From the NCBI RefSeq assembly GCF_002741075.1, contig NZ_CP016634.1, positions 1,713,501-1,777,500 of the forward strand: DNA of 64,000 nucleotides, written 5' to 3'. Below the pieces are notes generated by a model that saw only the letters and a program-made list of their open reading frames with translations, did no database searches and had not been told where the DNA came from. The stretch's first letter is position 1. Every line of letters starts with the position of its first letter. Below are positions 42,905 through 51,468 of the stretch, one piece after another. The stretch comes from Pseudomonas putida. GTDB taxonomy: Bacteria > Pseudomonadota > Gammaproteobacteria > Pseudomonadales > Pseudomonadaceae. Both the position numbers and the translations under genes were made by a program.

Positions 42905-44452
42905 CGCACTGCTCGCCAGGCTGTAGCGGTCCCGCCCCTGACGCTTGGCCTCGTACAGGGCAGCATCGGCGGCAGCCGTCAGGCTTTCCGGCGTGATGTC
43001 TTCCGGTCCTGGATGGCCCACTGCGATTCCGGCACTGGCAGAAACCTGCCCTAACGGACTGCCGGCATGCTCGATCGCCAGCCGGCGCAGCAGCATCAAT
43101 ACCTCCTGCACGATTGTCACCGCGCCCTGGGCATCAGTGTTGGGCAGCAACAGCGTGAACTCTTCGCCGCCGTAGCGTACCGCCAGGTCGCCCGGACGCT
43201 TCAGCGCATGGCCAAGCAGTTCGCCGAAGCGCCGCAGGCATTGGTCGCCTGCCGGGTGGCCGTAACGGTCGTTGTAGGCCTTGAAGTAGTCCAGGTCGAT
43301 CATCACCAAGGCCAGGGGATAACCCTGACGCCGCGCCCGGCGTATCTCCGCTTCGAATACCCCGTCCAACCGGCGACGGTTGCCAAGGCCGGTCAGGCTG
43401 TCAGTCAAGGCCAAGGATTTGAGCGTCTGATGCGCCTGGTGCAAGGCGCGTTCGATGGCGATGCGCTCGCGCAACTGGCGCAGCACCACCCAACCAAAGG
43501 CCGCCAGCCCCGACAACAAAAGCAGCAATACCGCGATCGACTTGAGCATGTCGTGGCGCCAAGGCGCGATGATCGATTCGCGCGACAGGCCAGCTTCAAC
43601 CACCAATGGGTAATGGGCCAAGGCCCGGTAGGCGTACAGGCGCGGCGTCCCGTCGACCACCGCGACGGCCTCCACCACTCCCTGATCGGCGTAAGGCAAG
43701 TGATTGCGAAAGATATCGCTGTCGGCCAGGCTGCGGCCCACGACCTGCTCGACGAAGGGCCGGCGCACGAGAATGGTGCCGTCGCGTTTGGCCAGCACCA
43801 GCGCGCCGCGCTCGTCGATCTTGAAGTCGCCGTAGTAGCGCACGAACCAATCCACCTTGATCGACCCCAGCAGCACGCCGGCGAAGCTACCGTCGGGATT
43901 GTTCAGCCGCCGCGTGATGGGAATGATCAAGTCGCCCGTAGAGCGGCTGCGCACCACCGAACCGACGCGCACGTCTCGGTCGGCATGGGTGCGGTGATAG
44001 ATGAAGTAATCGCGATCGGCATTGTTCGCCCGCGGCGTGATCATCGATTGATCGGTGACGATCCAGCGGCCATCGGCGCCATAGACGAACAAGCCATGCA
44101 GCTGCGGCATGATCGCTTTCTGTTGCTTGAGCAAAGCGTGCAGTCGAGGTCGGTCCAGGTGCGCGAAGCCGTCGCCCTCGATGCGCTCGGCCAATGCGGA
44201 GGTGATCGCATCGACCTGACGAATGGCGTCTTCGGCATGCTGGGCGGTGCCTCTGGCCAGGTTGGTCACCGCATCTTCGGCATTGACGAAGGCATGCCGG
44301 TAGTCGCGCCAGATCCGCCAGCCTTCGATCAGCACGAAGGCCAGCATCACCACCGCCATGAAGCTCAGTACCAGGCGGAACAAGGCCACGGCGCGGCCCT
44401 CGCCGGCTACGGAAAACACCCCGTCCTCGTCCTGCCTCCTGCTTGCAGCCAT
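42890..44452 (-). CDS. membrane diguanylate cyclase with dCACHE sensor
   Basis: The 520-residue protein has a membrane helix near 24-44, a periplasmic dCACHE-like sensor (about 50-310, including GLFVYGADGRWIVTDQS and IPITRR), a second helix near 310-330 and a C-terminal GGDEF domain. The active-site loop is GGEEF in VRYGGEEFTLLLP near 427. The inhibitory RxxD is not obvious. It makes cyclic di-GMP in response to a small periplasmic ligand that is unknown. Confidence 0.9.
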   Translation of the reverse strand: MAASRRQDEDGVFSVAGEGRAVALFRLVLSFMAVVMLAFVLIEGWRIWRDYRHAFVNAEDAVTNLARGTAQHAEDAIRQVDAITSALAERIEGDGFAHLDRPRLHALLKQQKAIMPQLHGLFVYGADGRWIVTDQSMITPRANNADRDYFIYHRTHADRDVRVGSVVRSRSTGDLIIPITRRLNNPDGSFAGVLLGSIKVDWFVRYYGDFKIDERGALVLAKRDGTILVRRPFVEQVVGRSLADSDIFRNHLPYADQGVVEAVAVVDGTPRLYAYRALAHYPLVVEAGLSRESIIAPWRHDMLKSIAVLLLLLSGLAAFGWVVLRQLRERIAIERALHQAHQTLKSLALTDSLTGLGNRRRLDGVFEAEIRRARRQGYPLALVMIDLDYFKAYNDRYGHPAGDQCLRRFGELLGHALKRPGDLAVRYGGEEFTLLLPNTDAQGAVTIVQEVLMLLRRLAIEHAGSPLGQVSASAGIAVGHPGPEDITPESLTAAADAALYEAKRQGRDRYSLASSALANC

Positions 44453-44494
44453 TACAGTCCCTTGTGTCCAGCACTCATCGCCCTTGACTATAGA

Positions 44495-45289
44495 TCAGTG
44501 ACGCGGCGGCGCAGACAACTCGATCCAGGCCGGCGCATGGTCGCTGGCCTTGGGTTCGTTACGTACCCAGGCATTCACACCGGCGGCTTTGAGCCGTGGT
44601 GAAAGTTCGGGGCTAAGCAACAGGTGATCGATGCGCAGGCCCGCGTTGCGGGGCCAATGATTGCGAAAGTAGTCCCAGAACGTGTAGACCTGCGCATCAG
44701 GATGCAATTGGCGGATCGCATCGCTCCAGCCTTGCTCCAACAGGCGCTGGTAGCACGCCCGGGACTCCGGCTGGAGCAACGCGTCCTTGCGCCAGGAGCG
44801 CGTGTTGTAGATGTCCCGGTCGGTGGGCACCACGTTGAAGTCCCCTGCCAGCACCGTCGGGTGACCGCTGTCGAGTAAGGTCCCGGCATGGGCGATCAGG
44901 CATTCGAACCAGCGCAGCTTGTAGTCGAACTTGGGGCCCGGCTGAGGGTTGCCATTGGGCAGGTACAGGCACGCTATCAAGACGCCATGCACTGCTGCCT
45001 CCAGGTAGCGGCTCTGGCTGTCGCCGTCCATGCCCGGCAAGCTCCGGCGCACTTCGAGCGGCTCACTGCCGCGGGCCAGGATGGCCACACCGTTCCACGA
45101 CGCTTGCCCGTGGTACAGGCAGCCATAGCCCGCCGCTTCCAATGCCTCGCGCGGAAAGTCCTTGTCGGCAGCCTTGAGTTCCTGGAGGCAGGCGACATCG
45201 GGCTGCTCGCGTTCCAGCCAGGTCAGCAGACCCGGCAGTCGACTACGGATGCCATTGATGTTGAACGTGGCTATTTTCAGCGTCTTCAT
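44495..45289 (-). CDS. exodeoxyribonuclease III family protein
   Basis: This 264-residue AP endonuclease/3'-5' exonuclease has the family landmarks ATFNINGIRSR, CLQELKA, GDFNVVPTDRD, WDYFRN and LRIDHLL. It repairs abasic sites and blocked 3' ends. Its start overlaps the stop of the small upstream gene (ATGA), so they form one operon. Pseudomonads often have two such proteins; which paralogue this is was not resolved. Confidence 0.92.
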   Translation of the reverse strand: MKTLKIATFNINGIRSRLPGLLTWLEREQPDVACLQELKAADKDFPREALEAAGYGCLYHGQASWNGVAILARGSEPLEVRRSLPGMDGDSQSRYLEAAVHGVLIACLYLPNGNPQPGPKFDYKLRWFECLIAHAGTLLDSGHPTVLAGDFNVVPTDRDIYNTRSWRKDALLQPESRACYQRLLEQGWSDAIRQLHPDAQVYTFWDYFRNHWPRNAGLRIDHLLLSPELSPRLKAAGVNAWVRNEPKASDHAPAWIELSAPPRH

Positions 45290-45528
45290 GCGTCAGGGTC
45301 GTCCACATGGGCCTGCACGGCTTCTTCGAGGGCGCGCACATGAGCCTGGTCGGCCAGGGCCTTGAGCGCCAGCCAGTCGTCCCAATCGATCGCACCGTCG
45401 TCACGCAGCGCTTCGGCAGTACGGATCAGTTCATGATGATAGGCGTCCGGCGATTCGCGGCGATAGCTCGCGTCATCGTACTGGGCGTACCACGCCTCAA
45501 GCTCGGGAATGCTGCGTTCGATGCTCAT
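45286..45528 (-). CDS. small acidic hypothetical protein, 80 aa
   Basis: The ATG at 45528 has a strong GAGGAG Shine-Dalgarno; the open frame extends 17 codons further but without a ribosome site. The protein is acidic and helical (DDGAIDWDDWLALKALAD). It is translationally coupled to the exonuclease III gene. No function is recognised. Confidence 0.75.
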   Translation of the reverse strand: MSIERSIPELEAWYAQYDDASYRRESPDAYHHELIRTAEALRDDGAIDWDDWLALKALADQAHVRALEEAVQAHVDDPDA

Positions 45529-45647
45529 GGGTGGCTCCTCGATGCGACCTTTGAATCTCTGAGCTTTGTGCCGCGCCAATGTTCAAACCAATGGCCGTTC
45601 GCCTTGGCAGCGCGCAAAAAATCAAGAAGATAGATCGATAACCGCTA

Positions 45648-45668
45648 GGGGCCGCATTGCGGCCCTTT
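45648..45668 (+). terminator. short terminator-like hairpin
   Basis: GGGCCGC-ATT-GCGGCCC is a perfect 7-bp stem followed by TTT on the plus strand. It sits just beyond the stop of the 55-aa minus-strand gene, where it lacks a U-tract, so its direction is unclear. Confidence 0.4.
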
Positions 45669-45672
45669 GCGC

Positions 45673-45840
45673 TCATGCTTTCTTTTCGTCATCCCTGGGC
45701 GGCTTGGCCGGTCCTTGGGGATCGACTTGTGGGTCTTCGAGATCAGGTGAGTCCGGATCAAAGCCCAGATCGTTCGGGTGAGTGGCGTGTTCGGAAGAAT
45801 GCGGTCCTTGGTCGGGTTTGCGCGGATCAGATTGGCTCAT
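45673..45840 (-). CDS. small proline/aspartate-rich protein, 55 aa
   Basis: A short gene starts MSQSDPRKPDQGPHSSEH and ends PAKPPRDDEKKA with a TGA at 45673. It is very hydrophilic and probably disordered. Such short proteins are common in pseudomonads and have no assigned function. It lies 145 bp upstream of the 80-aa gene on the same strand. Confidence 0.6.
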   Translation of the reverse strand: MSQSDPRKPDQGPHSSEHATHPNDLGFDPDSPDLEDPQVDPQGPAKPPRDDEKKA

Positions 45841-45900
45841 GGCAAGTCTCCAGACGAGTGTCTATGGAAGAACCCGCCGCCGCGCATAAGTTTGATTCAT

Positions 45901-46773
45901 CTACCCGCTCTGGTGTCCAGCGGCGTCACAGACTGCCAGCGCCGCCGTCCGGGCATCGAGCATGCCTTGCAAGCGCTCCAACTGGCGTGCCTGTTCGCCG
46001 CACAGCTCGCGTTTGTGCTCCAGTTGCGTTGTCTGGTTCTCCAGTTGTCGGCGCATTTCGTCGCTCGCGCCTTGGGCCTGGGCCAGGATCGAGCGCAGCC
46101 CCTGAACCTGGGCATCACGTTGCTCCAGTTGTGCCTCCAGCGCCGTGCGTTGCTCCACCGCCTGCCGATGCTCCCCGATCAAGCGCTCGTTGTCCCGGTG
46201 AAGGCGCGTGGCCTCCTCCTGGCGCACCAGCATGGCCTGCTGCAATTGGCGCAGCTCCACCTGCAGTTGCTGCACCTGTGCGTCCTTGTCGGCCAGGCGC
46301 AACTGCACCTCGCCCAGCGCTTGGTTGAGGCTGGCGCTGCGCAATTGCTCGGCCTGCAGGGTGCTTTGGGTGGTCAGCAGTTTTTCGGATTCGGCCTGCA
46401 ACGCGCTCGCCTGAATCTGCAACTGATGGTGCGCTGCCGCCAGCGCCTGTTGCGCCAATTGCACCTGCGCCTGCAGTTGCTCGCGCTGCGCCTCGAAGTC
46501 GGCTTCGGCATCACGGATGCGTGCCTGGGCTTCCTCGTTCAACTGCTCGGCCAGTTGCTCCACCAGGCCGCTCAGTTGATTGCTCAGGCTTGCCGTATCC
46601 AAAGGCACTGGGGGGCGCTCCTCCAGTTCCTTGAGATAGCGATGGATCGTGGTTTTGGAGCCGGTATTGCCGAGCTCGATACGCACGGCATCGATACTGG
46701 GATGCTCACCCCGAGCCAGCAACGCCTGCCGCGCCTGCTGTACCACCACCTTATTGATACCGACCCGGGCCAT
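45901..46773 (-). CDS. KfrA-like coiled-coil DNA-binding protein
   Basis: This is a 290-residue protein. The N-terminal KfrA_N domain (about 1-110) has the HTH-type stretch GEHPSIDAVRIELG and TTIHRYLKELEE. A very long coiled coil (about 80-280) rich in Gln, Glu, Ala and Leu follows. The ATG at 46773 has GGAG upstream; the frame upstream is non-coding. KfrA proteins were first known from plasmids as autoregulated, partition-associated DNA binders; chromosomal copies occur in pseudomonads. The palindromic site directly upstream supports autoregulation. Confidence 0.85.
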   Translation of the reverse strand: MARVGINKVVVQQARQALLARGEHPSIDAVRIELGNTGSKTTIHRYLKELEERPPVPLDTASLSNQLSGLVEQLAEQLNEEAQARIRDAEADFEAQREQLQAQVQLAQQALAAAHHQLQIQASALQAESEKLLTTQSTLQAEQLRSASLNQALGEVQLRLADKDAQVQQLQVELRQLQQAMLVRQEEATRLHRDNERLIGEHRQAVEQRTALEAQLEQRDAQVQGLRSILAQAQGASDEMRRQLENQTTQLEHKRELCGEQARQLERLQGMLDARTAALAVCDAAGHQSG

Positions 46774-46786
46774 CGCTGCTCCTACG

Positions 46787-46824
46787 ATTCGTACTGTGGT
46801 ACATACCACGTAATTTGTACGAAT
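46787..46824. promoter_or_regulatory. nested palindromic operator upstream of the KfrA-like gene
   Basis: Outer arms ATTCGTAC (46787-46794) and GTACGAAT (46817-46824) are perfect inverted repeats. Inside them GTGGTA and TACCAC (46796-46801, 46804-46809) form a second palindrome. The site lies 14 bp before the start codon, between it and the next gene. Autorepression is the likely role. Confidence 0.6.
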
Positions 46825-46889
46825 TTTGCCGTTATCCACAGCGACAATCAACCTGCCTTTCGGCGGCGAGACACGCATGCCTGCGCCCG

Positions 46890-48809
46890 TTACCGAAATC
46901 GCCCTTCCTGTGCCGGCTCGATAACGCCTCCCACGGACAGGGGCTGGTACAAACAAACCTGATTACGCTGACGCTTGGCCTCATACATCGCCTGGTCAGC
47001 GGCTTTGACCAGCGAATCGAGATCTTGCGCATGCTGCGGATACAGCGCGATGCCGATGCTGGGGGTGACGAAGTCGATTACCTGTTCATCGAGCTGCACA
47101 GGCTCGCCCAAGACCTGCAGCAACCGCTGCGCCAGCCGCTCGGCATCCTGCTCGTCGGTCCCCGGCAGGATCAGCGTGAACTCATCCCCGCCCAGCCGAT
47201 ACGCGCGATCAGGCTTGCGCACCGCATCACGCAAGCGATTGGCCATGTTCACCAATAAACTGTCGCCCACGTCATGGCCAAATCGGTCATTGACCTGCTT
47301 GAAGCGATCCAGGTCGATGAACAGCAATGCCACCGAACCTTTGGCATCGGCCAGGCTGCGCGTGAGGTGCTCGTAGAACGCTTTGCGGTTGCCCAGGCGC
47401 GTCAGGGCGTCGAGGTAGGCCAGGTCGTACAACTGGTTCTGGTATTCGACGTGGTCGCTGACGTCATGCAGGATGCCGCGATAGCCCAGCACCTGCGCCT
47501 GGTGGTCCAGGATGACCGACAGGTGCGTTTCGTAATGGCCCACGCTGCCGTCGGCACGCTTTATGCGGCCTGCGAACGCCGGTGCATCACCCTGCTCGCA
47601 AGTCTCGAACAGCGTGCGCAGTCGCGCTTCGTCGCATGCCTGCAGCCATTCACTGGCGTTGCGCCCGGTGATGCTCTGCGGTGCCAGCCCCAGCAGCCGG
47701 CAGAACGCGGGGTTCGCAGATTGCAGGCGCCCATGGGTGTCGAGTTCGAAGTAGCCCTCTTGCATGGCCCGCAGGATGGCGCGGTCGCGGGCTTCGCTTT
47801 GTTCGAGGCGATCGAGCATGCGGTTGGCCGCTAGCGCGAGCATCCCCAGTTCATCCTGGCCGCGATCGCTCAAGCGCTGTCCGGCTGTGTCCGGGCCGAT
47901 GTGCAAAAACTGTTGGTGCATGCGCGAGATCCTGCGCAGTACGAACCACTCCAGCCCCAGGTAGATCAGCAACCAGGCTATTATCGCGAGCAGTGCCGAC
48001 ACGCCGAAGAACAGATTGATCTGCGCCTTGCCTTCTTTGTACAGGTAACGATCACGAGTCAGCTCCAGCACGGGCCGACGTTCGCCGGTGCCATTGTTAA
48101 ACAGCAAAAAGATGCGCTGGCGGGTGTCATCGAGCACCTGGCGCGGACTGATGGCGATCTGTTGCGCGCCGTCCACCGGTTGGTAAGGCAACAAACGGAG
48201 CGCGCCGTTGAGCTGGCGCTGCAAATCGGCGATGCGGGTGCCATTGAGAAAGTGCCCGGCATACAACACGCCTGCGTCCTTCGATCGGGCAGGATCGACC
48301 GCTACGCCGACGAGTATCATCGGCACTCCCTGCACGGCCAGCAGTTGCCCAGGCCCGGACAGGACCTCACCGGCTTGCCCCAGGCGCTCGACCCTGTGCA
48401 GCACTTCATCGCGCAATGCCTGCTGGCTCGGGTGTAGCGCTGTATCCAGATAGACCAATGACGCCATCTCTACCGGTAGCCACTGCGCGGCGCTGACCCG
48501 GCCTTGCGCATCGAGGCGTACCAGAAAGTCGACGTTCATCCGGCTCAAGGTTGCCTCCAGCACCGGCAGAATTGCGCCGGTCGCCGACTCAGGCGCCAGG
48601 GCCTGCACAAAGCTCTGCAACCGATCGCGGTCACGCTCGAACTGGTTGTTGAGCAATGCGCGTATCTGCGTGGCCTGGGCGATCAATCGTTGCTCATCTT
48701 CCTGGTCCAGCCGGCCCAGCAGCAGGCCATGGGCCAAGAGGTAGATCAGTACCAGCGCCACCACCAAAGGCGGCGCCAGCAGCCAAAGCAATCGCCTGCG
48801 TAGTGACAT
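46890..48809 (-). CDS. membrane PAS-GGDEF diguanylate cyclase
   Basis: The 639-residue protein has an N-terminal membrane helix, a periplasmic CHASE-like sensor (about 35-270), a second helix near 275-300, a HAMP-like linker, a PAS domain (about 355-460, GYFELDTHGRLQSANPAFC) and a GGDEF domain. The active-site loop YRLGGDEFTLILPG near 540 is canonical, so cyclic di-GMP synthesis is expected. It starts 21 bp after the MFS/spermidine-synthase gene stop and is probably co-transcribed. Confidence 0.92.
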   Translation of the reverse strand: MSLRRRLLWLLAPPLVVALVLIYLLAHGLLLGRLDQEDEQRLIAQATQIRALLNNQFERDRDRLQSFVQALAPESATGAILPVLEATLSRMNVDFLVRLDAQGRVSAAQWLPVEMASLVYLDTALHPSQQALRDEVLHRVERLGQAGEVLSGPGQLLAVQGVPMILVGVAVDPARSKDAGVLYAGHFLNGTRIADLQRQLNGALRLLPYQPVDGAQQIAISPRQVLDDTRQRIFLLFNNGTGERRPVLELTRDRYLYKEGKAQINLFFGVSALLAIIAWLLIYLGLEWFVLRRISRMHQQFLHIGPDTAGQRLSDRGQDELGMLALAANRMLDRLEQSEARDRAILRAMQEGYFELDTHGRLQSANPAFCRLLGLAPQSITGRNASEWLQACDEARLRTLFETCEQGDAPAFAGRIKRADGSVGHYETHLSVILDHQAQVLGYRGILHDVSDHVEYQNQLYDLAYLDALTRLGNRKAFYEHLTRSLADAKGSVALLFIDLDRFKQVNDRFGHDVGDSLLVNMANRLRDAVRKPDRAYRLGGDEFTLILPGTDEQDAERLAQRLLQVLGEPVQLDEQVIDFVTPSIGIALYPQHAQDLDSLVKAADQAMYEAKRQRNQVCLYQPLSVGGVIEPAQEGRFR

Positions 48810-48830
48810 AAAAGCCTCCTGCTCGGCGGG

Positions 48831-51371
48831 TCAGCGGGGATTACCGATAAACCAACGGTAATAAGGGTTATCACCGTCTTCCCGGACGACCGCGCGCACC
48901 TCCCTGGCCCAGCCCTGTCGGTCACCCCGGTAGGCCAGCAGGCTGACGTCATAGAAGCGCCTCAGCCGCGTCCACTGATCATTGACCTGCGCCAACAGCG
49001 AAGGCGGTGCATTGAGCAAAGGGGGATCCCGCCGCAACGCCAGTAACGTAGGCAGTACCCGGGTGATCTCCTTGGCCCGTACCCAGGGGGCATACTCGAT
49101 ACGCGGTTGGTCGTCGGTCACGGGGCGTGCGCCGCCGGCATAGGTTTCCAGGCCCTGGCGGTCGGTGATCCAGGTCGCGAGCAGGGCCGCCGGAGAGTCA
49201 ATCCCGACGTCGCCCAGGGCGCCGGCCACCTGCGGCTGAGCGAACCGCGCCTGGATACGCGATGCGTCGAGTTCCAGAGGTTGCAACGAACCGATCAGCA
49301 GCATCTCGTGGAACTCGGTGGTCCACAGCGATGCATGAGGAAAAACATCGATGAAGCTACGCACCAGGGAACGGCTGTCTTCGTCGTTCTGAGTCGGCAG
49401 TGGCAGCCATTGGGCGACGAGCCCGTTTTCGGCCAGACGACTGGCGGCCAGCTGGTAGAAATCCCGCGAATACAGGTTCACCACGCCCGCCGCCGACGGC
49501 GGTGGCGGCTCCAGGGTGATCATGTCGTAGTGACTGTTGCTACGCAGTAACTCGCGGCGGCCATCGCGCAAGCGGATATCCAGGCGCGGGTCGTTGATGG
49601 CGTCGAAGGTGCCACTGAAGTGAGGCGCAGCCTTGAGCACCTCCGGCAGCAACTCGGCCACCACGGGGTGTTGCAGGTCGCGGTAGCGCAACATCGCACC
49701 GGCGGTAATGCCGGTGCCAAAGCCAATGACCAATGCCGAACGTGGCTCGCCCCGGTGGATCAGCAGCGGCAGCAAGGCCTGCAGACGCATGTAGCGCAGC
49801 GATGGCATGGCGTCCCCAGTGTTGGACACACCCTGGATGTACAGCCGGCTGAACTGCCGTTGGCCCGTGCCTTGACGCACCACCGCCACGGTTCCACCTC
49901 GCCCTTCCTGATAGAACGCCAGTTGGCCAATGCGGTTCGCAGGCATCAGGTGCGCCAGGTGTTGGGGTGACGTGAGTATCCCGCAGGCCAGCGTGGCCAG
50001 CCCCATCACGCCGACGCCCACGCGCATCCTGCGGCTCACCTGCATGCCCCGCCACACTGCCACCCCACCCACCAAGGCCGCGAGCATCGCCAGCGCGGCC
50101 AGGCTTCGTACCAGGCCCAGCGCCGGCACCAGCACGAACCCTGTCAGCATCACGCCGAGGATGCCGCCCAGCGTATTGAGCGCGACCACCAGGCCCACAT
50201 CGCGCCCCACGTGATCGCTATCGACCGTCAAACGCAGGGCCAGGGGAAACGCCGCTCCCAACAAGGTGGTCGGCAGGAACACCACGCACAGCCCTGCGAC
50301 CGCGAAGCGTGCAGACATGCCCGCAAGCTCGCTGCCGCCAAGGTTGCGTACCCCGTGTTCGGCCAGGCTCTGCGCGCCGATCAACCATTGCCCGAGGCCC
50401 GCGATCTGAAGGATCGCGAGCAATCCGGCGGTGGCGATCAGCAGACCGAACACCCCCCACGGGTCACGAATCCGATCGGCATGCCGGGCATACAGCGCGC
50501 TACCGATCACCAGTCCACACAGATACGTGGCCAGCACCACGGCAAAAGCGAAAGCGCGCGTACTCATGAACTGCACGATCGATTGAGTCCAGACCACTTC
50601 ATAGCCGAGCGCCACACCTCCCGCGATGCAGTACAAGGCGATGGCCAAGCGTGCCGGGCCACTACGGGCGCGGCTGGCCGTTGGCGAACGCGGCGCCGGT
50701 GTGACGCTCGAACGTGCCACCCGCAGCGCGACGATGGCTGCCAAGACATTGAGCAGCGCCGCGACACAGGCACTGGCCAGCACGCCCAGGCCAGGCAACA
50801 GGAGGAATGCTGCGCCGAGGGTTCCCGCGATGGCCCCTGCGGTATTGGCTGCATACAGCCCGCCGCCGGCAAGCCCCATCTGGTCGGTGTCGGGGGCCAA
50901 GGCCCTGACCAGCACCGGCAATGTGCCGCCCATGAAAAAGGCCGGCAGGCCCACGAGAACAAAAGGCAGCATCCAGGCCCATGCCCCAACGCTGGCCTCC
51001 AAGCGGGCAAACACACCAGCGGCCTGCCCCAGGCAAAGCGTCGCGCCAAGGCCGAGCGCCGCGACCAGCAGCTCCAGCCCGGCATAGAGCACCACCGGGC
51101 GGTGCAAGCGGTCAGCCCAGCGCCCGAAGGCCAGGCCGCCGAACGCCAGCCCGGCAAAGAACGCACTGATGGCCGTGGTGATGGCGTACACCTCGACCCC
51201 GACCACCAAAGACAACTGCTTGACCCACAGCACTTGGTACACCAGCGCCGCGCCGCCGGACAGGAACATCAGCAAAGCCGGTATCCACAGCTGAAGACGC
51301 GCCTGGGTGCGTGCCTGCGTGGCAGCCGGGCGAGGCGTGTGCGAGCGAGACGAACGGACGGCTGAGGGCAT
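48831..51371 (-). CDS. fused MFS-like membrane / spermidine-synthase-like protein
   Basis: This is an 846-residue protein. The N-terminal two-thirds has about 12-14 membrane segments with MFS-type loops (GRWADRLHRPVVL). The C-terminal part is a Rossmann methyltransferase/aminopropyltransferase fold: LVIGFGTGITAGAMLR, then HYDMITLEPPPP. It resembles the fused MFS/spermidine synthase proteins common in proteobacteria, whose substrate is not settled. A true spermidine synthase signature is incomplete, so polyamine activity is only a possibility. It follows the sulfatase gene on the same strand. Confidence 0.85.
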   Translation of the reverse strand: MPSAVRSSRSHTPRPAATQARTQARLQLWIPALLMFLSGGAALVYQVLWVKQLSLVVGVEVYAITTAISAFFAGLAFGGLAFGRWADRLHRPVVLYAGLELLVAALGLGATLCLGQAAGVFARLEASVGAWAWMLPFVLVGLPAFFMGGTLPVLVRALAPDTDQMGLAGGGLYAANTAGAIAGTLGAAFLLLPGLGVLASACVAALLNVLAAIVALRVARSSVTPAPRSPTASRARSGPARLAIALYCIAGGVALGYEVVWTQSIVQFMSTRAFAFAVVLATYLCGLVIGSALYARHADRIRDPWGVFGLLIATAGLLAILQIAGLGQWLIGAQSLAEHGVRNLGGSELAGMSARFAVAGLCVVFLPTTLLGAAFPLALRLTVDSDHVGRDVGLVVALNTLGGILGVMLTGFVLVPALGLVRSLAALAMLAALVGGVAVWRGMQVSRRMRVGVGVMGLATLACGILTSPQHLAHLMPANRIGQLAFYQEGRGGTVAVVRQGTGQRQFSRLYIQGVSNTGDAMPSLRYMRLQALLPLLIHRGEPRSALVIGFGTGITAGAMLRYRDLQHPVVAELLPEVLKAAPHFSGTFDAINDPRLDIRLRDGRRELLRSNSHYDMITLEPPPPSAAGVVNLYSRDFYQLAASRLAENGLVAQWLPLPTQNDEDSRSLVRSFIDVFPHASLWTTEFHEMLLIGSLQPLELDASRIQARFAQPQVAGALGDVGIDSPAALLATWITDRQGLETYAGGARPVTDDQPRIEYAPWVRAKEITRVLPTLLALRRDPPLLNAPPSLLAQVNDQWTRLRRFYDVSLLAYRGDRQGWAREVRAVVREDGDNPYYRWFIGNPR

Positions 51372-51468
51372 TGGAAAGCCTTATAGTGCGAAGGAGGCCT
51401 GCGCCGATGCGTCGCCGCAGGCCGAAAGACGGATGCAGGCTATGCCTGCATCCGGTCCCGATTGACGC

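Noticed and set aside
43067..44602. 511-codon plus-strand frame
   Set aside because: Antisense to the dCACHE diguanylate cyclase; Gln/Arg-rich shadow of a high-GC gene.
50211..51365. 384-codon plus-strand frame
   Set aside because: Antisense shadow of the MFS/spermidine-synthase fusion; Arg/Gln/His-rich.
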